Of a DNA stretch of 64,000 nucleotides, positions 20,188 to 31,816 are shown one piece after another; the stretch's first letter is position 1; each line of letters opens with the position of its first letter. This DNA comes from Micractinium sp. NFX-FRZ (Eukaryota; Chlorophyta; Trebouxiophyceae; Chlorellales; Chlorellaceae), in NCBI GenBank assembly GCA_029339195.1, contig JAPTJF010000047.1:1-64000 (forward strand), in the 5' to 3' direction. A program made the translations under genes and the position numbers. The notes under the pieces were generated by a model. It did no database searches. It worked only from the letters and a program-made list of their open reading frames with translations, and was not told where the DNA came from.

Positions 20188-22765
20188 TCAATCATCCGAG
20201 TCGCTGCCATCATCAGCCCGCTGCTGCGCGCGTGCCACCTCAGCGTACTCTCCCCCACACAAGCACATCACCTCCCTCCACAGCGGCGTGGGCAGCTGCA
20301 GGCACTGCTTGAGCACCAGGCTGCGGCTGCAGGCGGCGGTGTGCCATGCGCCCGAGGCCACCTCCTGGGCCAGCTGCCCAGGCTTCCAGGCGCACACGCC
20401 GCAGAAGAAGCGGAACTCGGACTGCAGGCAGGAGAGGGGGGGGAGGGGTGTGTGGGGGGGAAGAGAGGCCGGAGTGGGCCGTGGTGCGGGCCATGTCCGG
20501 AGTACCGCTGCCCACACCGCTGAGTCAAGTGCGCCGCAATGCAACTTACCCTCAGGCAAGCCAAGCTGCTGGTGCAAATACACACTGGATGGTTGTCACT
20601 GGACGCCACGGCTCGCCGCACGCCCCAGGAGCAGCACCCCCGCTCACCCCCCACGCGTAAGCACGCTGCCACCTCATCAGCATGAGGCAGCCTGCAGCCC
20701 AGGCTTGAAAATATCTCATCTCTGGCCCGGCTGGCGCCCCCCCCGGCCTGCCTCTCACTGACCTGTACCAGCCCTCCGGTGGCCACCTCTGCCACCGCCG
20801 CATCCGCCCCGCCGATGTACACCCCAGGCACAATCTCCACGCCCCCCTCCAGCCGCCGGTGGCCGTGCAGCATCGTCACAATCTGCAGCACAGGAAACAG
20901 GGCGCACGGAGTGAAAATATCCTTACGTTTTCAGGGAGTGCGGTTGGGCAACCTGCAGCATGGGGCGGTCAGGAGCTGGTAGGAGAGGGAGAGCATGGGC
21001 GGCGGCATTGCTCATCAGCCGGGGCAGCCCAGCCTTGAGGCAAGGCTTCATGCAGTACTTCACACACAGGGACCTGACGCAGCAAGGCACACTGCTCATG
21101 CCCACGGCACAGCTAGCAAGGAGGCCAGGGGGGTACGCCCCCATGCTGCCCAGGGCAGATGCACTTCCCTTCATCACCCGCCCCTACACACGGCCGGGCC
21201 CTTTCTATATACAATCACCCACATGAGGGGGTGGCTGATACCCACCAATAGATTGCATGCAGCAGTGAGCACACCAGCCCGCCCTGCGCCCCCTGCCACC
21301 TGCCGCATACCTGCTGGCCGGTGAAGCCTCCGCAGTATATCCTGCTCTCGGCAAACGTGTCCCTGATGGCCTCCATGCCCTGCTGGGGGCACCAAGGGCA
21401 GGCGAGCAGCAGGAGCACAGGAGCAGTCATGGGGCGGATGAGAAGTCAAGCACAGGTGCGGATGAGCAGTCAAGCACAGGATATGATTGATGGTGGAAAC
21501 TCTGGGTGCTGGGTGAGCTGCGGGTGCAGGGTGTGTCCGTGCGAGCAAGCAGCGAGGCAAGCGCACGCTGCATTCCTTGGTGGCTGGCTGGCTGGCTGGC
21601 TGGCAGGCTTGTGGCTTGTGGCTTGCTGGCTGGCTGGTGCTCACATCAATGGCCAGCGGTAGGCCGCCGCGGCCGCGCCCCATGCGCAGGTTGGTGGGGC
21701 GGTTGAGGATCAGGCCGACGCTGCCTTGCGGGCCGTGGTTGACCAGGAGGATGACGGCCTGCAGAGGAATGAGAAGGCGGATCGATCGATTGGTTGGTTG
21801 GGAGGCAGGCAGGCACCTGAGGGAGGTCAAGGAAGGGCAAGCAGGTGGCAGCCAGTGGCAGGGCAGGGCGGCAGGCAGCAGCGGGAGGGACACACTGGGG
21901 TTGCCCTGTGAGCCCGTCCTTGCAGGCGGCAGCTGGGCCAGCTGGGGCAGCCGCTGCTGCAATGGCGCCGCATGTCAGCGCTGCAGCAGCCCGAGCTCGC
22001 CTGCCAGAAGTTGTCCCCCACAACCGCTGGGGCGTCCACCGTCGCCAGCAGCAGGCCTCCGACCTCGGGCGCCCCCGTGGCGTGCGCCCAGCACTCCTCC
22101 CGTGCCAGCACCGGGTTCTGTGCATGAGAAATTAAGGTACAGGCACAGTAGGGAAGCAGGGGTGAGAGGAAGCGTGCATGGCGGAAGGGACTACTAGCAT
22201 GGGGTGGGCAGCGCACAACCCGGGGGAGCGGTGGGTGGGCGGGGACCGCAAATGACACAGCGTTTCACAACCGCCAGTGTGCAAGTTGGCACAGCAGAAG
22301 GGCACACTACTACCAGGCTGCACCTGGATTTCAAGCAGCGTCCGGTTCTGCTCCGCCTGCCGCGCCGCCCAGCCGCCAGCACCTGCACTCGCGGGAAACA
22401 GGCGGGCATGGCGGCAGCAAAGGTGCGCTCAGCACTGCACCCGGCACTGCCTGTTAGGCACCCTTACAAGCAGTCCAGCGTTCCAAACACGCACCGGATT
22501 CCGCCACAAGCTTGGCCCGGAACTGCCGCCAGTCGCCCATCAGGTTTGGAGGCGAGTCGTCCTCGGCAACTTGGTCGTCCCCGCTGCCGCCACCGCCGCC
22601 GCTGCCGCTGTCCGCTGCTGCCACCACAGCGGTGCGCCTGCTCGACACCTGGCCGCATGGTCGGCTGATCTGCACGCTCGCTGGCCTAAGGCACGCCGCG
22701 CGCAGCGGCTGTGGAGGAGGGCTTGCAGGAGGCACGCTCCGCGCAAGTGCTGTTAAGCCGTCCAT
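20188..22765 (-). CDS. AlgH/UPF0301 (DUF179) family protein, probably chloroplast-targeted
   Basis: Seven exons: 22495-22765, 22324-22382, 22001-22117, 21645-21758, 21311-21379, 20763-20882 and 20188-20421, about 327 residues, all in phase. After a Ser/Pro/Arg-rich N-terminus typical of a chloroplast transit peptide come the family landmarks: NPVLAREECWAHATGAPEVG, LLLATVDAPAVVGDNFWQAV, then ILLVNHGPQGSVGLILNRPT, IYCGGFTGQQ, IVPGVYIGG and FRFFCGVCAWKPGQLAQEV. Bacterial AlgH proteins were named as regulators but their biochemical role is unsettled; plant members are plastid proteins. The third intron (donor at 22000) uses GC. The acidic tail DDGSDSDD is extra. The start at 22765 is preferred over an in-frame ATG at 22795. 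The gene is divergent from the ankyrin-RING gene. Confidence 0.88.
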
Positions 22766-23418
22766 TTGTGTGACCACAAGAATTGAGCGAAACACGAGTC
22801 GCTCCGGTCATGTCTGGGAGAAGGTGCCTGTCTGGCGCTACGGCATCGGTGCTGCACCGTGGCGCCGGCGCTGCCCACCATGGCTGCAGGCAGCAGGGCA
22901 CGGGCCCCCATTGGCATGCCCTCCAAGCGACAATCTCCAGGTCAGTTGCGGCAAGGCCACGCCCCTCTGTGCACCTCAGTCCCTTTGGCAGCGCCGTACA
23001 CCGCCCCCGCGGCCCCGCCTCCTGTCTAAGAGGTTGAACTTGAACACAGCCTCGCCACAAAAAGGTTGTGCATTCCATCAACCGCATTGATCTGTCAATT
23101 TTCAGCATATCAACGCACGAGCAGAAGAGCAGCAGAGTAAAGTAACGCGGAGCGATGGCAGCGCGAGGACAGCTTCTGCAGGCGGCGCACCGCCACAGCG
23201 CAGCGTGACGCAGCTTCCCTTGCCAGGCGCGAGAGGCCCTCTCCTGCACATCTTCTTTCTGCAAGAACCGTTCTTTCGTTGCCTAGCTCGGCTTGGTCAT
23301 AACAGGCGAGGCGCTGACCAAACCCTCAGGTGCCTCTCGCAAGTGCAGCTGCCGGGGCCTCTTCGCGGGCCCGTCTGGGCCTCTGGCGTGCTGTAAAATC
23401 CCAGCCAGCCCTGTCAAA
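22766..23418. promoter_or_regulatory. Shared divergent promoter region (AlgH-like / ankyrin-RING)
   Basis: The 653 bp between two head-to-head start codons must hold both promoters. I see no TATA box. An AT-richer island near 23080-23140 stands out from the GC-rich surroundings. Confidence 0.4.
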
Positions 23419-26400
23419 ATGGCGTTGAAGGCGTCCCTCGGGGTGCTCTTGGGCTGCCAATTCACCTCTGCGAACAAGCTGCTGAGCGCGGCGGAGCGGG
23501 GGGATGATGCAATGGTGCAACAGGTGAGGCGCAGCACCGCTTGGGGGGGCCGAGGCCACCGAAACGCCAATCCTCGGCTGCAGTGCCTGGGCGCAGCGGG
23601 CGCACCAGCCATTTGATGGTTCTTGTTTGCTGCGCCTGGGAGAAAGGCGCCGGTCCAGGGCAGCCAGGGGCAGCAAGGTGAGGATGCGCCCGTGCTGCCA
23701 CCGCCACAGGACCATCCAGGGCAGGCGGACCGGTCGTCGACCTGTCCCCATTTGAGCTGCACCTCACTCGAACAAAATTCGCACCTGCAGGTTATGCTCC
23801 AGAAACCGGGCCTGGCAGCCTTCACCGGGTTCCACGGCACCACCAGCGCGCTGCACAGGGCTGCGGGTGAGCATGCGTCGGTGCCCTGCCAGCCTGGTAC
23901 TGTACCCAACCTCCCCCTCTACTCACCGTGCTTGCCCCTGCCTGCTGCAGCCAAGGGCCATCTGGGCGTGTGTCGCGCTATCATAGAGCCTTTGAAGGCA
24001 CGAATCCGCGAGGCTGAGGCGGGGGCTGGCAAGCGCGGCAGCTTTGCTGGCAGCGGCGGCGGCAGCACCAGCCCGGCGGCCTCGGCCAAGTGGCGCCGCC
24101 TGCTGTCCACGGTGCTGAACCAGCGCAGCCACAAGAGCCTGACGCCGCTGATGCTGGCATGCGAGCACGGGCACGCAGGGGTGGCAGCTTACCTGCTGCG
24201 TGAGGGCGCCGACCCTCTGGCCACCGACTTTGCTCACTCCCGCACCTGCCTGCACTACGCAGCGGTGGGCGGTCACGCCGACTGCCTGCGCCTGCTCTGC
24301 TCCGACTCAGCGCTGGTGGCGGGGGCCGACGGCACCAGCCGCCCGCTGCGCGACCTCGTGGTCAGCGACCTGCAGGTGCAGGCCTGCCGGTTTATCGACC
24401 AGCGCGCCTTTGGCGGGCTCACTGCACTGCACTTTGCCGTGGTCACCGGCAGCCTGGAGGCGGTGCAGGCGCTGCTGCGCGCGGGGGCCTCCATCATGGT
24501 CAAGTCAGGTGGGTGCATGCCGCTGCCCGCAGCCGCAGCCTGCAGCCTGATCCACATGCTGTGCCGCTGAGATCTGCGCCGTTCCCTGGCTGGCCACCCT
24601 CCTCCGCACGATGCCCTTGCCCTGCCTGTGCTCCTGCCTGCTCCTGCTTTCCCCTTCCTTCAGTCTTCCCCCCTCATCCTTCCTGCCCTGCCCTGCTGCT
24701 GTGCAGATGGCGAGGCCTTTATTGGCGACGATCATCTCGTGCCCGGCTCCACGCCGCTGCACGTCGCCGCCATCGTCAACTCGCTCTCCATCGTGCACGC
24801 CATCCTGCAGGTGAGTGTGTGTGTGTGTTGCGGCTTGGGTGGGCGGGCACGTGGCATGTTATTGACGCCTTCTTGGCCACAGAAGGCGGCTGGAGGGGAT
24901 GAAGGACGCGGCACATTGGGAGCCAAATACACCACCCTCACAGCCCACCCCATCTCTTCCGCCCCACACACTTCCCCTCCCCGCTCCTCTACAGACGCAC
25001 ATGGAGATGATGAACATCCTGGGCACGCGGCTGGACGAGCGCGGGCGGCGCCCGTGGGAGGGCTCCTCCCGCACAGACATCCGCTCCGTGCGGAACCAGT
25101 TCCGGTGAGGCGCGGGGGGCAGGAGGGCTGTTTGGCTGCCGGATGGAGCGAGGGCTGGCGGGCTGAGATGGTGGCCAGGCATGGAGAGCTCTGGGCAGTG
25201 GAAACAGCTTGAAAGGGACAGCGCCTGTGCTGTGCTGTGCTGTCACCCCTGCCCTGCGCCCACCCTCCTGCTGCCTACAGCATCCTCATTCCCCTCCTCC
25301 CTGTGCTGTACCCATCCCCCACCTCACCCCATGCAGCAAGCTGCCCTTCCACCTGGCGCGCGAGCGGCAGCAGCCGCAGCTGATGAGCCTGGTGGACCCG
25401 CGCATACCCATTGATGTGGCGCTGGACGCGGCACGGTGAGGGGGGAGGGGCGGGAAAGAAAGAGAGTGCAGTGAGGAGTGCAGCAGGACATCCAGCAGCA
25501 GGACACCGCAGGCCAGGCACGCGTCAAGAAGACGGCTGGCCCAATGCGGGTTGAGGCTGTGCTGCATCTTGCTCAGTGACGCTCCTCCCGCCAGCAGGCC
25601 CCTGGTTGCCTCTGCTGCAAGCAGCAGCATGCGCATTGCTCTGAATGAAGTCAGCACGCTCCTACACATGCTGCTGCCGGCCTGCAGGGACACGGAGCAC
25701 GGCATCGGCCCCAAGCGCCTGGGCACTATCTGCTCGCTGGTGCTGCAGCGCTCGCTGCTCCAGTGGCTGGACAACTGCCAGACGCAGCTGACAGCAGAGA
25801 GGCATGCCCAGGCAGGGAGCCAGGAGCCCGCGCTCAGCAGGCAGGCGTCGGCGGTGCAGCAGGCGCTGGCAGCGGTCCGTGGGCGGCGACGCAGCAAGAC
25901 GACGACGCTGCCTGCGGCAGGTGCCGCCAGCCAGCCAGTCAGTGAGCAGACGAGCGCTAGCGCTGATGGCGTGCTGCCCAGCGAGCCCGTGGCAGTGCCA
26001 GCACAGACGCACACGGCGCCAGAGGGCGGCGAGCCTGGCGCTGCCACCACAGCCGGCATTGCTGCCGGCCTGAGTGAGTCGCCGTTTGCTGCGGTGGCGC
26101 GGCTGCCGCCCATGCCCTCGCCGCAGCCGCCCCGCCGGCTGCCCACGTCCGCAAGCGCGCCCACCACGCCTGCCGATGACCTGGCGGCACGTGCGGCCCT
26201 GGGGCAGCAGCAGGCCTCCGGGTCACTCACTGTGGGCTCTGTGCCCATGCTGGCAGCGGCCGCGGCAATGCAGCAGCAGCAGCAGCAGGAGGGCGGCAGC
26301 GGCATGGAACGCATGGCCTCGCTGCACGGCTACATGGGCATGCTGAGCATTAAGCGGCCACAGTGTTCGCACTCGCTGGAGACCATGTCGCGCATGCAGG

Positions 26401-27631
26401 CGGCGGGGGTGCTGGGGCGCAGCGCCAGCAGCGTGGGGCGGCAGATGTCGGCGGGCCTGCTGGCGCAGCAGCTGGCGCACAACAGCGGCAGCAGCAGCGG
26501 CGGCGCGGGCGTCCAGCCGGCGGCGCGCGTGCGCTTCTTGTCTGAGCCCGGTGTGGCGGCTGCTGATGTGGTGGCCATGGATGCTGCAGCCGACCCGTAT
26601 GCTCTGGACAGCCCCCGCGAGCTGGGCAGCTTTGACTCGCCGCGCGGCGAGGCTCTGCCAGCTGGTGCAGCCCTGCAGGCAACCACCATCACTGTCAGGC
26701 CGCAGGGACGCCGCTCCTCTTCACAGGTAGGTCGGGAGAGAGCCGGGCAGGCAGGCAGGCAGGCAGGGTGTGACTAGCTGTCTGGGGCAGATGTGGGGGG
26801 GCGTGCACCTGGCACCAAGCTGTTCCACGCTTGCTGGAGCGTAACCTCTGCCAGTGTGGGTTGCAGCGCTGGCTCACTCCCCCTGCCACGCTCCTGCCTT
26901 ACCTGCTCTGGCCTGTGCAGAGCAATGTGCGGCTGGGCACCATGTTCAACCGGCTGCGCAGCGCTGACGCCACGCCCACTGGGCCTGATGCACTGGCGGC
27001 TGTGGAGGCGGCTGCGGCCGCTGATGCGGCTGTGTCAGCGGCTGTGCTGATGGAGGGGAAGCACAGCGAGAAGGACTGTGGGCTGGACAGCGACGGGGAG
27101 CCTGGCAGCCCTGGCGCACCGTCGGAGGATGCAGAGGATGTGGAGTGCGGCGTGTGCCTGGATGCACTGGTGAGTTGGGGCCAGGGAGGTGAAGTGGAGG
27201 GGGAGTCAAGGTGGGGTTGGGTTGCACCCCAGTTCGCTAGCATGTGGTGGAGCGGGATTTGTTGCCACTTCCATCACAGCCTGGAGCCAGTAACCTGGAT
27301 GAACTCTCAACACAGAGGAGCCTGCCTGCCGCTCTGCCTGCCTGCCGGTTTTCCTGCACTGGCCTTGGCAACGCACCTTCTCACTGCCCCGTCACCTTGC
27401 CTGATTCATCGCCCTGTCCAGGTGGATGTCGCGTTTGCCAGCTGCAACCACAAGCTGTGCCTGGAGTGCGCGCGCAACTTGACGCGGCAGGACAAGAAGC
27501 CGCCGCACTGCCCCTTCTGCCGGCGCCTGGTGGTGGGATTCCACCGCGTGTCGGCCACCGGCATGCTGCTGCGGCAGGGCGGCAGCGGCAGCAATGACGG
27601 CAAGCGCAGCCGCATTCAAGCGCATGCCTGA
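23419..27631 (+). CDS. Ankyrin-repeat RING-type E3 ubiquitin ligase (XBAT3-like)
   Basis: Nine exons: 23419-23523, 23791-23866, 23951-24508, 24707-24810, 24995-25104, 25337-25435, 25688-26726, 26921-27169 and 27422-27631, about 849 residues with consistent phases. Order: N-terminal ankyrin repeats (ALHRAAAKGHLGVCRAII, TPLMLACEHGHAGVAAYLL, CLHYAAVGGHADCLRLL, TALHFAVVTGSLEAVQALL, TPLHVAAIVNSLSIVHAIL), a long low-complexity Ala/Gln/Ser region (mostly exon 25688-26726), and a C-terminal RING finger split by an intron (CGVCLDAL ... VAFASCNHKLCLECARNL ... CPFCRRLVVGF). This is the layout of plant XB3/XBAT E3 ligases, which pass ubiquitin from an E2 to substrates chosen by the ankyrin part. Family members are ~370-510 residues, so the central insert makes this one unusually long. 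The substrate is unknown. Confidence 0.9.
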
Positions 27632-28065
27632 GGTTGCAGTCGAGCGCTCCATTGCTCTGAGCATGCCACACTGTGTAGCAAGTGGGAGTTCTGCTCGGCG
27701 TGCCGGCCCCCAAATGGACACTCACTCTGAACAAACGAACGAATGACCAGCTTGTTTTTGAACCATTCCTTTTTATCGAATTAGCTCCCGCGCATGTATG
27801 TGAACGGCCCCACCTGCTCTAGCCTGCCCCCAGGACCGCCTCCTGCACGCGGTTGGTTGACCTCCTCTTTTGACAACAGCACCCCTTGAAACCAGCGTAT
27901 ACACTGTGCCACCTTGCCCAGCTCTTAGCGACAACTACCAGGGCTGACTAGGTGTGTTGATTCATTGCAAAAATGCCGCGCTTCCCACGCTCAATGTACT
28001 CGACTGGCTGACAGATGATTGGTTTCGGCTTGAGCGTACGTGGGGCATAACAGCTGGCTACAAGC
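27632..28065. other. Intergenic, convergent 3' UTRs
   Basis: 434 bp between the stops of the ankyrin-RING and USB1-like genes, with lower GC than average. No TGTAA motif is clear for either gene, and no exon. Confidence 0.5.
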
Positions 28066-29832
28066 TCAGGCGTGGCCGCCGCTGCCTGCAGCCTGCCACA
28101 CAGTGTGCACGCGCTGCCCGGCCTTGCACACGATTGCAGCCGGCACAAGCTGCCACACCTGCGCCTCCAGCTGTGCCGCTGCCGCCTGCACCTCTGGCTG
28201 GGCCAGGGCTGCCTCCACCCGCTGCTGCACGTTGCCAAGCAGCCAGGCAACTGGATTTTGGGCAGGAGGGGGAGACAGGAGACATGCTTTGAAGGCCCAG
28301 GGTGAGCAAAGCAGGGATGAGCCAGCCTGCTAAGGGGGACCTTTGCCTGGCCAGGTCACTGCCCAAGAGCTCCCCAGCACGCCTCCTATTCTTACTGTCA
28401 CCAGCCCGCCTTACTCGCAGCTCCATTGCTGCCACCCTGCCTCCTCACTTCCCACCCACCTGAGGCGTGCGGTCGTGGGTCGGCGTAGAAGCGGGGCAGC
28501 CCCTGGGCCGCAAACACGCTGCTGACGGCATGGCAGAGGGCCACCAGCTGGGGGCTGTAGTGCTGCTGCTGTGCCTGCTGCGCCTGCTGCGCCTGCTGCC
28601 CTTGCTGCTGCCCCTGCTGCTGCCCCTGCTGTGCCTGCTGCTGCTGCGCCTGCTGCTGCGATCGCTTGCCACCGTCGCTGCCCAATGTGGCCGGCATGCT
28701 GGGTTCCGCAGCACATGCACCGTTGGCTGCCGCTACAGCGCGCAGGCCGGCGCCGCCTGCTGCCAGGGCCAGGAAGGTCCGGCTGCCCTCATCGTTCACC
28801 AGCACCTCTGGCCGCCCCATGCGTATGCAGAAGGTGTCCTGCTGCCTGCGGGTTAGCAAAGCAATCGGCAAGGGGGCACAGGGGACGCGGCTCATGGCAC
28901 AGGTATGCTGACCTATTGCTGTCATGCCAGCTGCAAAACAAAATGAGCAGCCAGCAGTGGCATGCGCACGACCAGCGCCCCAAGCAGCACTGTCCCGCGG
29001 AGCAGCACCGGGGCAAGAGGGCGCATGCACCTTGCAGCAACCAGGCTTGTGCAAGCGGGCAGCTGCCGGAACCTCGCAGCACCCACCTGAGGCGCCGGCG
29101 CAGCGACTCGACTAGGGGCTCTATCTGGTGCAGGAGCAGGGGCACGGTCCGAGAGAGGCTGACGTGATATACTGGCTGCGCCTCCAGGGGCGCAGCAGGG
29201 GCAGCGGCTGAAGGGGAGGCAGCATGTGGTCGGCAACCGCCGTGGGTTGAGCCGTCGCTGCTGCTGCCGCTGGCGCCATGCACCACTGGCTGCAGGCTGG
29301 GCAGGTAGTCGCTCAGCGCCTGCAGCAGCACGTTCAGCGCCGTCAGGCAGCCAGGTGATGTTGGCACTGCAGCATGGGAAGAAGAGCAATAAGGGTGGAA
29401 CCGTGAAATGGCAGCGGGGTCTCAAGGAGCCGCCGCTCTCCTCTCCCCCAGCACCCAATGCACCAAGCCGCATCCTCGCCCAACTAGATCGCATCCTGCA
29501 TCAATCTGCCGTGTTTCTCACCCACCCTCTATGTACACATGTGTCGCAAAGTTGCCTGGCACATGTGGGAAGGCACGGGAGCGGCCCTGGTGCAGCACTG
29601 CCTGCTCCAACTGCCGCTGCTGGGCAGCGGGCGGGGGCGAGTAGGAGCCATCCAGCAACTCGGTCGCCGACGGCAGCAGAGACGTGTACTGCTGCTGCTG
29701 CTTCTGGAAGGGATTAAGGTGTGAGGCTGCAGCTGCTGCCGGTGAGGAGTAGCTGGCATTTGACCTGCAGTGACAGCGGCGTCGGGCGGGCGGTGGCGGC
29801 ACAAGACGGCGGCGGTGGGGCGGCGCAGGCAT
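28066..29832 (-). CDS. USB1: USB1-like U6 snRNA 3'-5' phosphodiesterase
   Basis: Four exons: 29526-29832, 29087-29366, 28460-28845 and 28066-28250, about 385 residues in phase. Family landmarks: RSRAFPHVPGNFATHVYI, the first H-x-S motif in YHVSLSRT, FCIRMGRPEVLVNDEGSRTF, GLPRFYADPRPHASVAWLLG with the second H-x-S motif completed across the last intron. The two His/Ser pairs are the catalytic residues of the 2H phosphodiesterase fold. USB1 trims the oligo(U) tail of U6 snRNA and leaves a 2',3'-cyclic phosphate, so it supports splicing. A Gln-rich insert (QQQAQQQQAQQGQQQGQQQ...) lies between the two catalytic motifs and is unusual. The start at 29832 is the first in-frame ATG; the N-terminal ~40 residues are uncertain. 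Confidence 0.88.
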
Positions 29833-30195
29833 CCATCACTGCTTTTCAGGACTCAGTGTGTGATCATGAACTCATTGGCCATCCAATGCCGTGCAGCGCG
29901 CTCACCGCACCTCTTGCTCCGTTTGGCAGCTGGCGAGTGTTCGCTCACATCGCGCTCGCTGCTGCTGTCGGTGTCGCTTCCATAGCCAAGAAGCGATTCC
30001 ATACGTACCCAATTGCAATATAGGAGCGACGATGGCCACTGGCTTGCTTGTGAGCCAAGGTTTCCTCCCGGCATTTGCTGCAGCCTCCCTTATTCCGCCC
30101 TGCCGCACCTTCCATCTGCTCAAATCGACTCTTTTCTGCGATCACTTCTGCCGTCACCGAAATCACCAGCCAGCAGACAAAAGGCCCACCGGCAA
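29833..30195. promoter_or_regulatory. Shared divergent promoter region (USB1-like / MED11-like)
   Basis: 363 bp separate the two head-to-head start codons. The sequence is less GC-rich than its surroundings. A tiny minus-strand ORF (MANEFMITH then stop) lies upstream of the USB1 start and could act as a uORF. Confidence 0.4.
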
Positions 30196-31033
30196 TGGCC
30201 TCCCAAAGCGACCTGGAGCGGCTACAGGGCGCCGAGCAGGTTAGTAGGAGGTTTTCAATACGCTGAGATGGCAGCAGTAGTGCCACAACGGCGCACAAGC
30301 CCCCACTGCCGCCCGCCGCCACTCCTACCGCTGCTGCCGCCACCGCCAGCTGCCCTGCCCCTCTCCCCCCTGCCTGCCCACCCCCTTGCCGCAGAAGCTG
30401 TTGTCCGCCCTGGAAGCTGCACAGAAGGTGGTGGAGCTGCTCAGCACTGGGGGCCAGCAGCAGGAGCTGGATGGCCTGTGCAGCGCCTTCCTGGCAGACG
30501 TGCAGGTGGGGCGGGCAGGTGGGCAGCAGAGCAGGCGTTGTGCCAGCTGGCTGGTTGGGCGGGTGCGGTGTGCGCGGGTGAGAGATGCGATCGCAGACAG
30601 GACCCGATGTGACCTTGTGCACCTCTGAGGCATCAGCTGGCCCTCGAACAGCTGCCCGTGCACAGCACGGCGCAGCGCTTGGGCATGCCGCCGTTCCGCC
30701 GCTCCGCCCTCCCAACTCACGTGTGCCTGCCCTGCCTCCCTCCCAGCCTCCCTCCCTGCCCATGTTTGCTACCTCCTCCCGACTCCTGAATCCCACACCC
30801 GTCTGCCTGCCCTGTCACCCACCCACCCACTGCCGCAGGACTCGCAAGTCACTCTCCTAGCACTGGCAGACAAGCACCAGCAGCCGCTGCCACTGCAAGG
30901 CAACGACTACCGGCAGCGCCTGCAGCTGCTGGCAGCGCAGAAGCAGGTTGCGGCAGCAGAGGCGCAGCTGGCGGCAGCAGCAGCGGCGACAGCAGCAACA
31001 ACAGCGGCGAGAGGAGGGGAGCAGCAAAGATAG
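30196..31033 (+). CDS. MED11: Mediator complex subunit 11-like protein
   Basis: Three exons (30196-30240, 30395-30505, 30839-31033), all phase 0, give 116 residues, the usual MED11 size. The protein starts MASQSDLERLQGAEQKLLSA and is entirely helical in character: a first helix (LERLQGAEQKLLSALEAAQK), LSTGGQQQELDGLCSAFLAD, then DSQVTLLALADKH, LQGNDYRQRLQLLAAQKQVA and an Ala-rich end. This matches plant MED11 (LQRLQNVEKRV..., F...DIQVTL..., DYNARI...) in order and spacing. MED11 pairs with MED22 in the Mediator head and contacts TFIIH and RNA polymerase II in the nucleus. The conservation is modest and judged by eye, so another small coiled-coil protein remains possible. Divergent from the USB1-like gene. 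Confidence 0.65.
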
Positions 31034-31816
31034 CTAGCGGCTTCTGTTCGCCGCTCTTACATCCTCCTGTACCACCCCTAGCTCTGTACTGGTACTGTGT
31101 TTGTCACGACCTTCTGCTTACAATGACCAGCACCGAAACTACGAGTGCCCCAAATCAGCCCCTGTGTCACACACATACACCTGTAGACGTAGCACAGAAG
31201 CAGGCTCTGAGGTGCCACCGCTGATGGCACCACCCCAAGCCGGGAGGCTGCCCCCGTGCATTGTAGGCGGCCTGCAGGCCGGGCAGGCCGCACCAGCGCT
31301 GCACTGCACCACTGAGACAACGAGTTGGAGGCATGTCCTGTTTGCGGTCAGGTCTGCAGCCCTGTTTAGAAGGGCCCAGCTGGCGCACGCTCCGGGAGCT
31401 GGGCAGGCACTGAGGCTGTTGACAGCAAGTGGTGCCAGCTCTGCTCAGTTCCTGGAGCAGATGGGGCCCACCTCCCCACATTGATTTTATGCTATCAAAC
31501 TAAGTTAGCAGCTGATCTCTCGCTGTCTGCTTGCAGGCCCCCATGCTCCCTGCTCGGCGCCAGCACGTCCCACTCTGTGCCAGTATGTGCGCTTGCAATT
31601 ACAATAAACTTTGTGCTGTCCAGCTCAACTTGCGCCAGCAACACACATGAGGCACCGCCAACTGGCACCGTGATGTGCGCGCTCAACATGCACGCCTGCC
31701 CTCCAGAGCAGCCACCGCCGCCGCCGCCGCTGCTGCTCCGCACCTGCAGCCTGCCCTTCACAGCAACCGCTGCCGCGGCCGCCGCTGCTGTCACTGCCGC
31801 CCCCGGCTGCCCGCCC
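31034..31816. other. Intergenic, convergent 3' UTRs
   Basis: Between the MED11-like stop and the stop of the BTB-like gene. It contains a minus-strand TGTAA at 31599-31603, and GCCGCC/GCTGCT trinucleotide runs near 31708-31800. No gene seen. Confidence 0.55.
31599..31603 (-). terminator. TGTAA polyadenylation signal for the gene ending at 31817
   Basis: Minus-strand TGTAA lies 214 nt after the stop codon, inside an AT-rich patch. Confidence 0.5.
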
